Below, one piece after another: positions 1-8,033 of a stretch of 64,000 nt of DNA; position 1 is the first letter of the stretch, and each line of letters starts with the position of its first letter. A program made the translations under genes and the position numbers. The notes below the pieces were generated by a model that worked only from the letters and a program-made list of their open reading frames with translations, had not been told where the DNA came from and made no database searches. Location of the stretch: assembly GCF_014650075.1 (NCBI RefSeq), contig NZ_BMUG01000007.1, forward strand, positions 186,001 to 250,000. The letters are read 5' to 3'. The DNA comes from Streptomyces microflavus (lineage in GTDB: Bacteria > Actinomycetota > Actinomycetes > Streptomycetales > Streptomycetaceae).

Positions 1-1074
1 CGCGTCCTTGCCCGGCTCCAGCGAACCGACCCGGTCGTCCACGCCCAGGAGGCGGGCGGGGTTGGCCGAGATGGAGCGGACGACGTCCTCGACGGGGATC
101 CTGTCGATGGTGACGGCCCGGCGGAACGCGGTGTCCAGGGTGAGGGTGGAGCCTGCGATGGAGCCGCCCTCCACCAGCCGCGCCACCCCGTCGGTGACCG
201 AGACGGCGAGCGGGCCGAGCTGGTACTGCCCGTCGCCGAAGCCGGCCGCGTCCATCGCGTCGGTGATCAGCGCGACCCGGCCGGCGCCCTTGTGGTGGTA
301 GGCCAGCTCCAGGATCGCCGGGTGCAGATGCGTACCGTCGTTGATCAGCTCGACGGTGATCCGGTCGTCCTCCAGGAGGGCGGCGATCGGACCGGGCTCG
401 CGGTGGGCGAGCGGGGGCATCGCGTTGAACAGGTGCGTGGCGACGGTGGCGCCCGCGTCGATCGCCTCGACGGTCTGCTCGTACGTCGCGTCCGTGTGGC
501 CGATCGCGGCGATGATCCCGTGCTCGGCGAGCAGCCGTACGGAGTCGATGCCGCCGGGCAGCTCGGTGGCGAGGGTGAACATCCGGGCCGTGCCGCGGGC
601 GGCGTCCATCAGCTTGCGGACCTCCGCCGGGTCCGGGTCGCGCAGCAGCGCCTCGCTGTGGGCGCCCTTGCGGCACGGCGAGATGAAGGGGCCCTCGAAG
701 TGGATCCCGGCCAGGTCGCCCTGTTCGACCAGTTCGGAGAGGATGCCGGCGCGCCGGGCGAGGAAGTCCATCTCGCCGGTGACCGTGGAGGCGACCAGGG
801 TGGTGGTGCCGTGCTCGCGGTGCGTACGGATGCCGTGGAGGACCTCGTCCACGGTGCCGGAGGTGAAGGAGGCCCCGCCGCCGCCGTGGTTGTGCATGTC
901 CACGAAGCCGGGGACCACCCAGTGGCCGGTGAGGTCGACGATCCGGGCGTCCTCCGGTGCGGAACCGGAGATCCGGGTGGACTCGACGGTCACCCGGCCG
1001 TTCTCCACGGTGCCGGTGGGAAGGACCACCCGGGCGCCCGCGAGGACCGTGCTGTCTGCTGCGCGTCCGGCCAT
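1..1074 (-). CDS. nagA: N-acetylglucosamine-6-phosphate deacetylase, C-terminus beyond the window
   Basis: Cytoplasmic amidohydrolase that removes acetate from GlcNAc-6-phosphate to give GlcN-6-phosphate. The visible 358 residues carry the metal-site motif DMHNHGGGG (about 59-67), the HFEGPFIS loop (125-132), ATHLFNAMPPLAHREPG with its substrate-contacting histidines, DGTHLHP, and LITDAMDAAG with the catalytic Asp. The family is usually about 380 residues, so only the last 20-30 are missing. Its ATG shares one base with the nagK stop (TGATG), so the two are probably translationally coupled and co-transcribed. A DasR-type box precedes the pair. Identification is secure. Confidence 0.96.
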   Translation of the reverse strand, partial: MAGRAADSTVLAGARVVLPTGTVENGRVTVESTRISGSAPEDARIVDLTGHWVVPGFVDMHNHGGGGASFTSGTVDEVLHGIRTHREHGTTTLVASTVTGEMDFLARRAGILSELVEQGDLAGIHFEGPFISPCRKGAHSEALLRDPDPAEVRKLMDAARGTARMFTLATELPGGIDSVRLLAEHGIIAAIGHTDATYEQTVEAIDAGATVATHLFNAMPPLAHREPGPIAALLEDDRITVELINDGTHLHPAILELAYHHKGAGRVALITDAMDAAGFGDGQYQLGPLAVSVTDGVARLVEGGSIAGSTLTLDTAFRRAVTIDRIPVEDVVRSISANPARLLGVDDRVGSLEPGKDA

Positions 1075-2006
1075 CAGGCGGAAACCTCCGTGGAGAGTAG
1101 ATCCCAGGCGAGCAGCCCCGCGCCCAGGCATCCGGCGGTGTCCCCGAGGGCCGCCGGGACGATGTGGGGCAGCTTCTGGAACGTGACGCGTTCCTCGACG
1201 GCCGCACGCAGTGGTGTGAACAAGGTTTCCCCGGCCTCGGCGAGACCGCCACCGATGATGAGCGTGCGGGGATCCAGCAGGGTGAGTGCGGTGACGAGCC
1301 CCGCGGCGAGCGCGTCGACCGCGTCCCGCCAGACGGCGATCGCCGCCGGGTCGCCCGACTCGACGGCCTTGGCGCAGTCCGCGGCGTCCGCCTCGGGGTC
1401 GCCGGAGGCGGCGGCCCAGGCCCGGGTGACCGCGGCGGCGGAGGCCAGGGTCTCCAGACAGCCGCGCTGGCCGCAGCCGCAGTCCGGGCCGTCCGGCCGC
1501 ACCACGATGTGGCCGATCTCGCCCGCGTACCCGTGGGCGCCCGCCTCGATGGTGCCCCCGATGCCGATGGCCCCGGCGATCCCGGTGCCCAGCGGCACGA
1601 ACAGGAAGCGGTCGGCGCCCCGGCCCGCCCCGATCCGGCCCTCGGCGAGCCCGCCGGTGCGGACGTCGTGGCCGAGGGCGACCGGGATCCCGCCGAGCCG
1701 TTCGCCCAGCAGGGCGCGCAGCGGTACGTCGCGCCAGCCCAGGTTGGCGGCGTAGACCGCGATCCCCTTCTCGGCGTCGACGATGCCGGGCACGGCGACC
1801 CCGGCGGCGACCGCGCCCTCGCCGAAGTGCTCCTCGCCGTAGGCGCGCAGATCCGCGGCGAACGCGAGGATGGTCTCGACGACCGCGTCGGCGCCGCGCT
1901 TCCGGCCGGTGGCCCGCCGCGCCTCATGGAGCAGCGTGCCGTCGGTCCCGACCAGCGCGGCCTTCATTCCGGTGCCGCCCACATCGAGGGCGATGACATG
2001 TCTCAC
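1074..2006 (-). CDS. nagK: ROK-family sugar kinase, probable N-acetylglucosamine kinase
   Basis: Phosphorylates a free sugar with ATP; the pairing with nagA and, as I recall, the orthologous S. coelicolor gene point to GlcNAc as substrate. The 310-residue length is standard for ROK kinases. Visible motifs are the phosphate-1 loop DVGGTGMK (8-15), the catalytic Asp in GHDVR (D114), GTGIAGAIGIGG, and the ROK zinc motif CGCGQRGC (176-183). It is the first gene of a nagK-nagA operon. A DasR-like palindrome sits about 30 bases upstream of the start, where repressor binding would block transcription. Glucokinase activity cannot be excluded from sequence alone. Confidence 0.9.
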   Translation of the reverse strand: MRHVIALDVGGTGMKAALVGTDGTLLHEARRATGRKRGADAVVETILAFAADLRAYGEEHFGEGAVAAGVAVPGIVDAEKGIAVYAANLGWRDVPLRALLGERLGGIPVALGHDVRTGGLAEGRIGAGRGADRFLFVPLGTGIAGAIGIGGTIEAGAHGYAGEIGHIVVRPDGPDCGCGQRGCLETLASAAAVTRAWAAASGDPEADAADCAKAVESGDPAAIAVWRDAVDALAAGLVTALTLLDPRTLIIGGGLAEAGETLFTPLRAAVEERVTFQKLPHIVPAALGDTAGCLGAGLLAWDLLSTEVSA

Positions 2007-2034
2007 GAGAGACAGTTTCGCCCGCCGACCCCTA

Positions 2035-2050
2035 AAAGGTCTAGTCCACT
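2035..2050. promoter_or_regulatory. DasR-responsive element (dre) upstream of nagKA
   Basis: AAAGGTCTAGTCCACT matches 13 of 16 positions of the dre consensus ACTGGTCTAGACCACT that I recall for the GntR-family regulator DasR. It lies 29-44 bases before the nagK ATG on the minus strand. nagKA is an established DasR target in S. coelicolor, where phosphorylated amino sugars release the repressor. Confidence 0.85.
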
Positions 2051-2156
2051 AGCGTGGTTTGTTGCGCACCCATACAAAACGATGAACGAGTGAAGGGTGA
2101 CTGTTTCCTGCCGTAAAGCCACGAAATGGGCACCCGGGTCGGAGGTCTGCCCAGCC

Positions 2157-2172
2157 AATGGTCTGGACCAAG
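2157..2172. promoter_or_regulatory. Second DasR-like box, upstream of the sugar-binding lipoprotein
   Basis: AATGGTCTGGACCAAG contains the palindromic core TGGTCTGGACCA, which differs from the ideal dre core at one position. It lies 230 bases before the lipoprotein start, so it may act from a distal promoter or on the divergent nagK promoter. Assignment is by motif only. Confidence 0.6.
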
Positions 2173-2401
2173 ATACGGGTTCGGGGCCCCGACTGCCAGA
2201 GCACGTAAGCCAGTTGTGGCCCCCGAGGTCCGTATATGTTGCCGAAGCGATACGCCGGTGGTGTAGACCTCCCCTCGGCGGTGGGGGAAAATCGCAGTTC
2301 ATCCGGATGGTGGCAGGACGGGTGGCGGCACCGTGGCCGACCGACGAGAGGTCCGCACGGCGACGCGACGCCATCGTCCGTGAGCCAGGTGATAGACGAG
2401 G

Positions 2402-3679
2402 ATGGGCGAGGCTGTGCAGCGGCGCTTTACGGTTCTGACCGCGGTGGTGGCCGCGCTGGGTATGACGGCAACGTTGTCGGGCTGCGGAGGTGACAGCGGC
2501 ACGGGCGACGTCACCCTGAAACTGGTCGCCGCCGACTACGGCAACAGTGCGGCCAACAGCTCCGAGAAGTACTGGAGCGGTGTCGCGGCGGGCTTCGAGA
2601 AGGAGCACCCCGGCATCAAGATCGATGTCAGCGTCTACTCCTGGAAGGACGTCGACCGCAAGGTCGCCGAGATGGTGAAGGCGGGCAAGGCCCCCGACAT
2701 CGCCCAGATCGGCGCCTACGCCGACTACGCCAAGGACGGCAAGCTCTACAGCGCCGACCAGATGCTCTCCATCCGCACCCAGGCCAACTTCCTGCCCACC
2801 CTCACCGACGCGGGCAAGGTCGACGGCACGCTGTACGGGCTCCCGTTCGTCGCCAGCACCCGGCTGCTCTTCTACAACGAGAAGCTCTTCGGCCAGGCGG
2901 GTCTCGACGCCCCCGAGACCTGGGACGACATCCAGAAGGACGCCACCGCGCTCAAGGCGAAGGGCGTCGAGTACCCCTTCGCCCTGCCGCTCGGCCAGGA
3001 GGAGTCCCAGGCCGAGACCCTGATGTGGCTGCTCAGCAACAGCGGTGGTTACGTCGACGACGTCGGCCTGTACGACATCGACTCGGCCCAGAACATCGCC
3101 ACGTTCAGCTGGCTGCGGGACAACCTCGTCGGCAAGGGCCTCACCGGTCCCGTCGAGCCGGGCAAGCTGGACCGCGCCAAGGCGTTCGAGGCGTTCACCA
3201 ACGGCGATGTCGGCATGCTCAACGGCCACCCCACGCTGATGGAGGAGGCCGAGGCCAAGGGCGTCAAGGTCGGCATGGTGCCGCTGCCCGGCGCCGAGGG
3301 GCCGACCAAGGGGTCGATGGGCGTCGCCGACTGGATGATGGGCTTCAAGCAGAACGGCAACCGCAAGGCGATCGGTGAGTTCTTCGACTACGCCTACTCG
3401 GACGAGAACGTGCTCGCCTTCGCCGACGAGTACGACCTGCTCCCGGTGACCGGCAGCGCGTCCGCCGAGATGGAGACCGACGCCAAGCACGCGAAGCTCC
3501 GCGAGTTCCTGGCGGCGCTGCCCAACTCCCAGCTGCCCCCGTTCGGCAAGACGTCCTGGGCCACGGTGAGCGAGGCGATCAAGACGAACATCGGCGACGC
3601 GGTCGCGCCCGGCGGGAGCCCGGAGCGGGTGCTCGGGGCGATAGCGGCCGAGGCGTCGAAGGCGGAGAGCGCGGAGTAG
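2402..3679 (+). CDS. ABC-type carbohydrate-binding lipoprotein
   Basis: Extracellular solute-binding protein (family 1) anchored by a lipid. Residues 1-28 form a lipoprotein signal peptide with the lipobox LSGC (Cys28). The mature part reads as a typical sugar-binding fold, with AADYGNSAANSSEKYW near its start and DIAQIGAYADYAKDGKLY as a ligand-loop region. No permease or ATPase gene is adjacent, so it is an orphan component that must work with a transporter encoded elsewhere. Start choice is uncertain: GTG at 2414 is an alternative. The DasR-like box upstream and the divergent nagKA operon suggest an amino-sugar or chito-oligosaccharide ligand; that is inference. Confidence 0.85.
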   Translation: MGEAVQRRFTVLTAVVAALGMTATLSGCGGDSGTGDVTLKLVAADYGNSAANSSEKYWSGVAAGFEKEHPGIKIDVSVYSWKDVDRKVAEMVKAGKAPDIAQIGAYADYAKDGKLYSADQMLSIRTQANFLPTLTDAGKVDGTLYGLPFVASTRLLFYNEKLFGQAGLDAPETWDDIQKDATALKAKGVEYPFALPLGQEESQAETLMWLLSNSGGYVDDVGLYDIDSAQNIATFSWLRDNLVGKGLTGPVEPGKLDRAKAFEAFTNGDVGMLNGHPTLMEEAEAKGVKVGMVPLPGAEGPTKGSMGVADWMMGFKQNGNRKAIGEFFDYAYSDENVLAFADEYDLLPVTGSASAEMETDAKHAKLREFLAALPNSQLPPFGKTSWATVSEAIKTNIGDAVAPGGSPERVLGAIAAEASKAESAE

Positions 3680-3702
3680 GCGGGCGCGGTTAGGTTGGTC
3701 GT

Positions 3703-4023
3703 ATGACCGCCCCCGACGCCGAGCCCGCGTCCGAGCCCGAGCCCGCCAGTCCTGTCGGGCCTGAGCCGTCCGGGCCTGCCGGGCCCGCGCCTGCCGACCG
3801 TGAGCTGTCCGTGCGGGAGCGGGCCGTGCTCGCGCTGGAGCGGAGGTCCTGGGCGGGGCCCGGGGCGAAGGAGCGGGCGATCCGGGAGGAGCTCGGGATC
3901 TCCCCGGTCCGCTACTTCCAGCTCCTCAACGCGCTGATCGAGGACGAGCGGGCGCTGCGGGAGGATCCGGTCACGGTGAACCGTCTGCGCCGACTGCGCG
4001 AGGCCAGGCGCGACCGCCGCTGA
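3703..4023 (+). CDS. DUF3263 family protein
   Basis: A 106-residue protein. An N-terminal third rich in Pro, Glu and Ala (residues 1-35) is followed by a compact helical region with LSVRERAVLALERRSWAGPGAKERAIREELGIS, which I recognise as DUF3263, common in actinobacteria. The ELGISPVRYFQLLNALIED stretch looks like a helix-turn-helix, so DNA binding is possible but unproven. It lies 23 bases after the lipoprotein stop and may be co-transcribed with it. The same gene occupies this position in related genomes, as I recall. Function unknown. Confidence 0.8.
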   Translation: MTAPDAEPASEPEPASPVGPEPSGPAGPAPADRELSVRERAVLALERRSWAGPGAKERAIREELGISPVRYFQLLNALIEDERALREDPVTVNRLRRLREARRDRR

Positions 4024-4347
4024 CCGCCCACGTCGGGGGCCCTGCCCCCGAACCCCCGCTCCTCAAACGCCGGAGGGGCTTGATTTTGCCGGCCCCGGCT
4101 TTCACCTGCGGGCGCCCATCTCTGACGGGGCGCGAGGCCCACCATTCCAGCCCCTCCGGCGTTTGAGGAGGGTGGGTGTGCTCTGCGGGCCGTGCGTGAC
4201 GGGACCGGGGCTCGCAATTCCAGCCCCTCCGGCGATTGAGGAGCGGGGTGCGGGGCGGAGCCCCGGGTGGGCCAGGGCACGGGTTCGGGCTCGCGCCCCG
4301 GTCGGGCCCGGCCCCCGCCTCCGGCCGTACCCCGCTAGGCTCACCCC
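4024..4347. repeat. Intergenic region with three copies of a Streptomyces interspersed 22-mer
   Basis: The 324 bases between the DUF3263 gene and otsB contain no gene. A 22-base element occurs three times: inverted at 4059-4080, direct at 4149-4170, and direct with one change at 4222-4243 (core CCCCTCCGGCGTTTGAGGAG). The first two copies are inverted and could pair into a long stem closing an unpaired loop of about 70 bases. From memory this element is frequent downstream of genes across Streptomyces and may help terminate transcription. Confidence 0.75.
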
Positions 4348-5205
4348 ATGGGCAGCCACTCCGTACAGCCGCCGATCCCGACCCCGACCACCCCGGCCGG
4401 CCGCGAGGGCCTGGAGGCCATTCTCGCCCGGCCCGACCGCGCGGTCATCGCCCTCGACTTCGACGGCACGCTCGCCGACATCGTCCCCGACCCCGAGCGG
4501 GCCCGCGCCCACCCCGGCGCCGTGGAGGCGCTCGCCGCGCTCGCCCCGAAGGTCGCCTCCGTCGCCGTCATCACCGGCCGCCCCGCAGGCGTCGCCGTGC
4601 GCTACGGCGGCTTCGCGGGCGTCCCCGGCCTCGATCACCTCGTGGTCCTCGGCCACTACGGCGCCGAGCGCTGGGACGCCGCGACCGGCACCGTGAACGC
4701 CCCCGCCCCGCACCCCGGCGTCGCCGCCGCGCGGGCCGAACTCCCCGGCGTACTGCACGAGTTCGACTCCTGGCACGGCACCTGGATCGAGGAGAAGGGC
4801 CAGGCCGTCGCCGTCCACACCCGCCGCGCCGAGGACCCGCAGGCGGCCTTCGAGACCCTGCGCGGCCCCCTCGGCGAGCTGGCCGCGATGCACGGGCTGA
4901 TCCTCGAACCGGGCCGCCAGGTGCTGGAGCTGCGCCCGCCCGGCATGGACAAGGGCGTCGCCCTGGCCACGTACGTCGCCGAGGTCGACGCCGAGTCCGT
5001 GCTCTACGCGGGCGACGACCTCGGGGACCTCGCCGCCTTCGCCGCGGTGGAGAAGCTGCGCGGCGACGGCCCGGACAGCATCCCCGGGCTGCTGGTGTGC
5101 AGCGGCAGCGCCGAGGTGCCCGAACTGGCCGAGCGGGCCGACCTGCTGGTCCCCGGCCCGGCCGCCGTGGTGGACTTCCTGGCGGCCCTGGCGGACCGCC
5201 TCTAA
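4348..5205 (+). CDS. otsB: Trehalose-6-phosphate phosphatase
   Basis: HAD-superfamily phosphatase that dephosphorylates trehalose-6-phosphate to trehalose in the cytoplasm, the second step of the OtsA-OtsB route. Motif I, ALDFDGTLADI, lies at residues 35-45 with nucleophile D37; ITGRP is motif II; GDDLGD (about 222-227) is motif IV. The length of 285 residues fits bacterial OtsB. It is convergent with otsA, with seven bases between the coding ends, so the pathway pair is not an operon here. No strong ribosome-binding site precedes the ATG. Identification is firm from motifs plus the neighbouring synthase. Confidence 0.93.
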   Translation: MGSHSVQPPIPTPTTPAGREGLEAILARPDRAVIALDFDGTLADIVPDPERARAHPGAVEALAALAPKVASVAVITGRPAGVAVRYGGFAGVPGLDHLVVLGHYGAERWDAATGTVNAPAPHPGVAAARAELPGVLHEFDSWHGTWIEEKGQAVAVHTRRAEDPQAAFETLRGPLGELAAMHGLILEPGRQVLELRPPGMDKGVALATYVAEVDAESVLYAGDDLGDLAAFAAVEKLRGDGPDSIPGLLVCSGSAEVPELAERADLLVPGPAAVVDFLAALADRL

Positions 5206-5212
5206 AAGCCGC

Positions 5213-6604
5213 TCACTCCTGCCGCAGCGCCTCCAACTGATCCAGGAACCACTGCTGCGGCGGGAGCGCCGTCGCCGCCTCCGCCAGCCGCTTCGTGCGA
5301 CCCGTCCGCTCCTCGGCGCTCATCGACAGGGCCTCGTGCAGAGCCTCCGCCGTGCCCACCACGTCGTACGGGTTCACCACGATCGCGTCCTCGCCCAGCT
5401 CCTCGTACGCCCCCGCCTCCCGCGACAGCACCAGCGCGCAGCCGTGGTCGGAGACGACGGGGACCTCCTTGGCGACCAGGTTCATGCCGTCCCGGATCGG
5501 GTTGACCAGCGCCACGTCCGCCAGCCGGTACGCGGCGAGCGAGCGGGCGAAGTCGTCCTTGACGTGGAGGACGACCGGCGTCCAGCTCTCCGTGCCGTAC
5601 GCCCCGTTGATCTCCGTGGCCAGGGTCTGCACCGCCGCCGTGTAGTCCCGGTAGACCGCGAGGTCCTGGCGCGAGGGGTAGGCGAAGGCCACGTGGACCA
5701 CGCGCTCGCGCCACTCCGGGTGGGTCTCCAGCAGCGCCCGGTACGCGTGCAGGCCGCGCACGATGTTCTTGGACAGCTCGGTACGGTCCACCCGGACGAT
5801 GGTCTTCCGGCCCTCGCCCACCTGCTCCCGCAGCGCCGCCATCCGCTCGTCCACGTCCGCCTCCTGCGAGCGCCGCCGCAGGAAGTCCGCGTCCGCCCCG
5901 AGCCCGTGCACCCCGATCCTGGTGCGGCCCGTCCCGCCGAGGATCTCCGTACAGCAGCTGATGAACGCGTCCGCCCACCGCCGGGTCAGGAACGCGGCCC
6001 GGTCCGCGCCGAGGATGCCGCGCAGCAGCTGCTCACCGATGTCGTCGGGGAGCAGCCGGAAGTAGTCCACCGGCGCCCACGGGGTGTGCGAGAAGTGGCC
6101 GATCCGCAGGTCCGGGCGCAGCTCGCGGAGCATCCCGGGGACCAGGGCCAGGTGGTAGTCCTGGACGAGGACCGCCGCCCCGGGGCCCGCCTCTTCGGCG
6201 AGCGCCCGGGCGAAGGCCCGGTTGTACGTCTCGTAGGAGGCCCACTGGCGCCGGAACTCCGCGTCGAAGACCGGCTCGACGGGGGTCTGGTACAGCAGGT
6301 GGTGGACGAACCACAGCACCGAGTTCGCGATGCCGTTGTACGCGTCGGCGTGGACCTCGGCGTCGATGTCGAGCATCCGTACGCCCGGTTCGCCGACCCC
6401 GCGCCGCACCGCCTCGCGGTCGCCGTCGCCGAGGGCCGCGCAGACCCACAGCTTGTCGTCGACGGCGCTGAGCCCTGAGACCAGACCGCCCCCGCCGCGC
6501 TTGGCGTCGAGCGTCCCGTCCTCACCGAGCGTGTACGTGATCGGGCCGCGGTTGGACGCGACGAGAACCTGGGCAGTGGAGGAGGGTGCGTGCTCGGAGA
6601 CCAT
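5213..6604 (-). CDS. otsA: Trehalose-6-phosphate synthase
   Basis: GT20 glycosyltransferase joining a nucleotide-activated glucose to glucose-6-phosphate. Visible signatures are VASNRGP near the N-terminus, the KRGGGGLVSGL loop, YNGIANSVLWFVHH, HFSHTPW, RVDRTELSKNI for donor-phosphate binding, and NPIRDGMNLVAKE. The length of 463 residues is normal. The transcript runs toward otsB. Upstream, its 5' end faces the 3' end of the gpgS-like gene, so all three genes concern compatible solutes or their glucosylated relatives. The ATG lacks a clear ribosome-binding site, so the exact start is less certain than the identity. Confidence 0.94.
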   Translation of the reverse strand: MVSEHAPSSTAQVLVASNRGPITYTLGEDGTLDAKRGGGGLVSGLSAVDDKLWVCAALGDGDREAVRRGVGEPGVRMLDIDAEVHADAYNGIANSVLWFVHHLLYQTPVEPVFDAEFRRQWASYETYNRAFARALAEEAGPGAAVLVQDYHLALVPGMLRELRPDLRIGHFSHTPWAPVDYFRLLPDDIGEQLLRGILGADRAAFLTRRWADAFISCCTEILGGTGRTRIGVHGLGADADFLRRRSQEADVDERMAALREQVGEGRKTIVRVDRTELSKNIVRGLHAYRALLETHPEWRERVVHVAFAYPSRQDLAVYRDYTAAVQTLATEINGAYGTESWTPVVLHVKDDFARSLAAYRLADVALVNPIRDGMNLVAKEVPVVSDHGCALVLSREAGAYEELGEDAIVVNPYDVVGTAEALHEALSMSAEERTGRTKRLAEAATALPPQQWFLDQLEALRQE

Positions 6605-6649
6605 GTAGCGGAACCTAGCCCGTAAGGGAAGCCGCCAAACGCCTCAGAG

Positions 6650-6790
6650 CCTCATGCGGCCCACCGCGCCCGCGTACGCCTCGGGGCCGCCGGAGCGCCG
6701 CGTACCTCACGCCGCCCACCGCGCCCGCGTACGCCACAGAGCCGCCGGAGCGCCGCGCGCCTCACGCCGCCCACCGTTCCGCGTACTCCG
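6650..6790. repeat. 55-bp tandem repeat duplicating the 3' end of the gpgS-like gene
   Basis: Two 55-base units (6650-6704 and 6705-6759) agree at about 48 of 55 positions. A third, partial copy starts at 6760 and is the last 25-30 bases of the gpgS-like coding sequence, including its stop codon. The two extra copies therefore look like tandem duplications of the gene's own end, placed downstream of the stop. They fill the gap between this gene and otsA. Confidence 0.8.
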
Positions 6791-7712
6791 CGATCTCCCG
6801 CATCGGCGGCCGCTCCTCCGTGTCCACCGCATGGGTGCGCGGCACGAACCCCTCCTCGCCCCGCTCGAACTGCGTCAGCGCCGGCCGCACCAGATGGCCC
6901 CGGGAGAGCCGCAGCTGCGCCGTGCGGTAGATCGCCGCCGCCATCCGGCCCAGCGCCTGCCCGTCCTGGTGGCGGTGGCGCCGCACCCCGACGTCCACCT
7001 GGCCCAGCGCGTCCAGGCCCACGGTGTGCAGGGCGTCCACCAGGAGCCCCAGCTCCACTCCGTAACCGACCGGGAACGGCAGCCGCTCCAGCAGCGAGCG
7101 CCGCACCGCGTACTCGCCGCCCAGCGGCTGCACGAAGCCGGCCAGCTGCGGCCAGTGCAGATTGAGCAGGGGGCGTGCCACCAGTTCGGTGACGCGGCCG
7201 CCCTGACCGGCGCTGTCACCGAAGGGACGGTCGTACATCGCCTTGACGAACTGCACGGTCGGGTCGGTGAGCAGCGGGCCGACCGTCCCCGAGACGAAGT
7301 CCGCCGAGAAGTCCCTGAGGTCGGCGTCGATGAAGCAGACGATCTCGCCGCTGGTCACCAGGAGCGACCGCCAGAGCACCTCGCCCTTGCCGGGCAGGGC
7401 CGGGATCCGGGGCAGGATGGCGTCCCGGTGGACCACCCGGGCGCCCGCGGCCCGTGCGACGGCGGCGGTGGCGTCGGTGGAACCGGAGTCGATCACGACC
7501 AGCTCGTCGACCAGCCGGACCTTCTCCATCAGCTCCCGCCGGATCGTCGCCACGATCGCGCCGACGGTGGCCGCCTCGTTCAGCGCAGGCAGCACCACAC
7601 TCACCGAGGTGCGGTGCGGTGAGGAGTCCGGGGCGTCGGTGAGCCGGTCCAGCGGGCGGTCGGCGGACGACCAGGAACGCCTGGTCAGCCAGCGTTCCAC
7701 CTCTTCGAGCAC
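6762..7712 (-). CDS. gpgS: Glucosyl-3-phosphoglycerate synthase-like GT-A glycosyltransferase
   Basis: GT81-type enzyme expected to transfer glucose from a nucleotide donor to 3-phosphoglycerate. The N-terminal SVVLPALNEAATVG is the nucleotide-sugar binding start of a GT-A fold, VVIDSGSTDATAAVAR follows, and the metal-binding DAD sits in FIDADLRDF (about 128-133). GGEYAVRRSLLERLPFPVGYGVE resembles the GpgS acceptor region. Length 316 matches the family. GTG start with GGGAG eight bases upstream. Mycobacterial GpgS begins methylglucose lipopolysaccharide synthesis; the Streptomyces role is less clear, so the product is a family inference. Confidence 0.82.
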   Translation of the reverse strand: MLEEVERWLTRRSWSSADRPLDRLTDAPDSSPHRTSVSVVLPALNEAATVGAIVATIRRELMEKVRLVDELVVIDSGSTDATAAVARAAGARVVHRDAILPRIPALPGKGEVLWRSLLVTSGEIVCFIDADLRDFSADFVSGTVGPLLTDPTVQFVKAMYDRPFGDSAGQGGRVTELVARPLLNLHWPQLAGFVQPLGGEYAVRRSLLERLPFPVGYGVELGLLVDALHTVGLDALGQVDVGVRRHRHQDGQALGRMAAAIYRTAQLRLSRGHLVRPALTQFERGEEGFVPRTHAVDTEERPPMREIAEYAERWAA

Positions 7713-7889
7713 GGTCTGAACTCCCTGCGTGTGAGCTGTGTGTGAGCTGGATGTGATCCATCTCGCCGGTCGGACGACTATCTCAACCGTCCGGTCCTTC
7801 GGTTACAGTCTTGAACAACGCGGATGACCGTCGCATGTCGGGGTCCGTCCGTACACAAACGCCTGGATCGAAGATTCAGTGCCACAGAG
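7713..7889. other. Promoter region of thrC ahead of the riboswitch
   Basis: Between the divergent gpgS-like start and the riboswitch aptamer there is no gene. TTGAAC at 7811-7816 could serve as a -35 element, but I see no convincing -10 at the right distance. The thrC transcript must start here to include the aptamer beginning at 7890. Confidence 0.4.
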
Positions 7890-8013
7890 CTCATCCAGAG
7901 GGACTGAGGGAACGGCCCGTTGAAGTCCCGGCAACCCTCCTACCGACCGCGAGGTCACGGTGGGGAAGGTGCCAATTCCGTCTTGTGGCGAAATGCGTCG
8001 CAAGGAAGATGAG
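7890..8013 (+). promoter_or_regulatory. SAM-I (S-box) riboswitch upstream of threonine synthase
   Basis: The leader shows the SAM-I order of conserved blocks: P1 strand CTCATC (7890-7895) pairing with GATGAG (8008-8013), AGAGGGACTGAGGGAACGGC, the CCCGGCAACC block, AGGTGCCAATTCC, and GCGAAATGCGTCGC as the last hairpin. The P1 3' strand runs straight into GAGGAG, and CCTC follows, so ligand-stabilised P1 could change access to the ribosome-binding region. No terminator hairpin is evident, which favours translational control. Excess SAM would then lower threonine synthase. Confidence 0.9.
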
Positions 8014-8033
8014 GAGAAAGGGCCTCCGCCATC

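Larger units (their letters stand above)
2007..2401. other. Divergent intergenic region between nagK and the lipoprotein gene
   Basis: This 395-base stretch holds no convincing gene. It contains two DasR-like boxes, one near nagK (2035-2050) and one in the middle (2157-2172), so it is a shared control region for the divergent nagKA operon and the sugar-binding lipoprotein. I could not assign -10/-35 elements with confidence. Confidence 0.7.
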
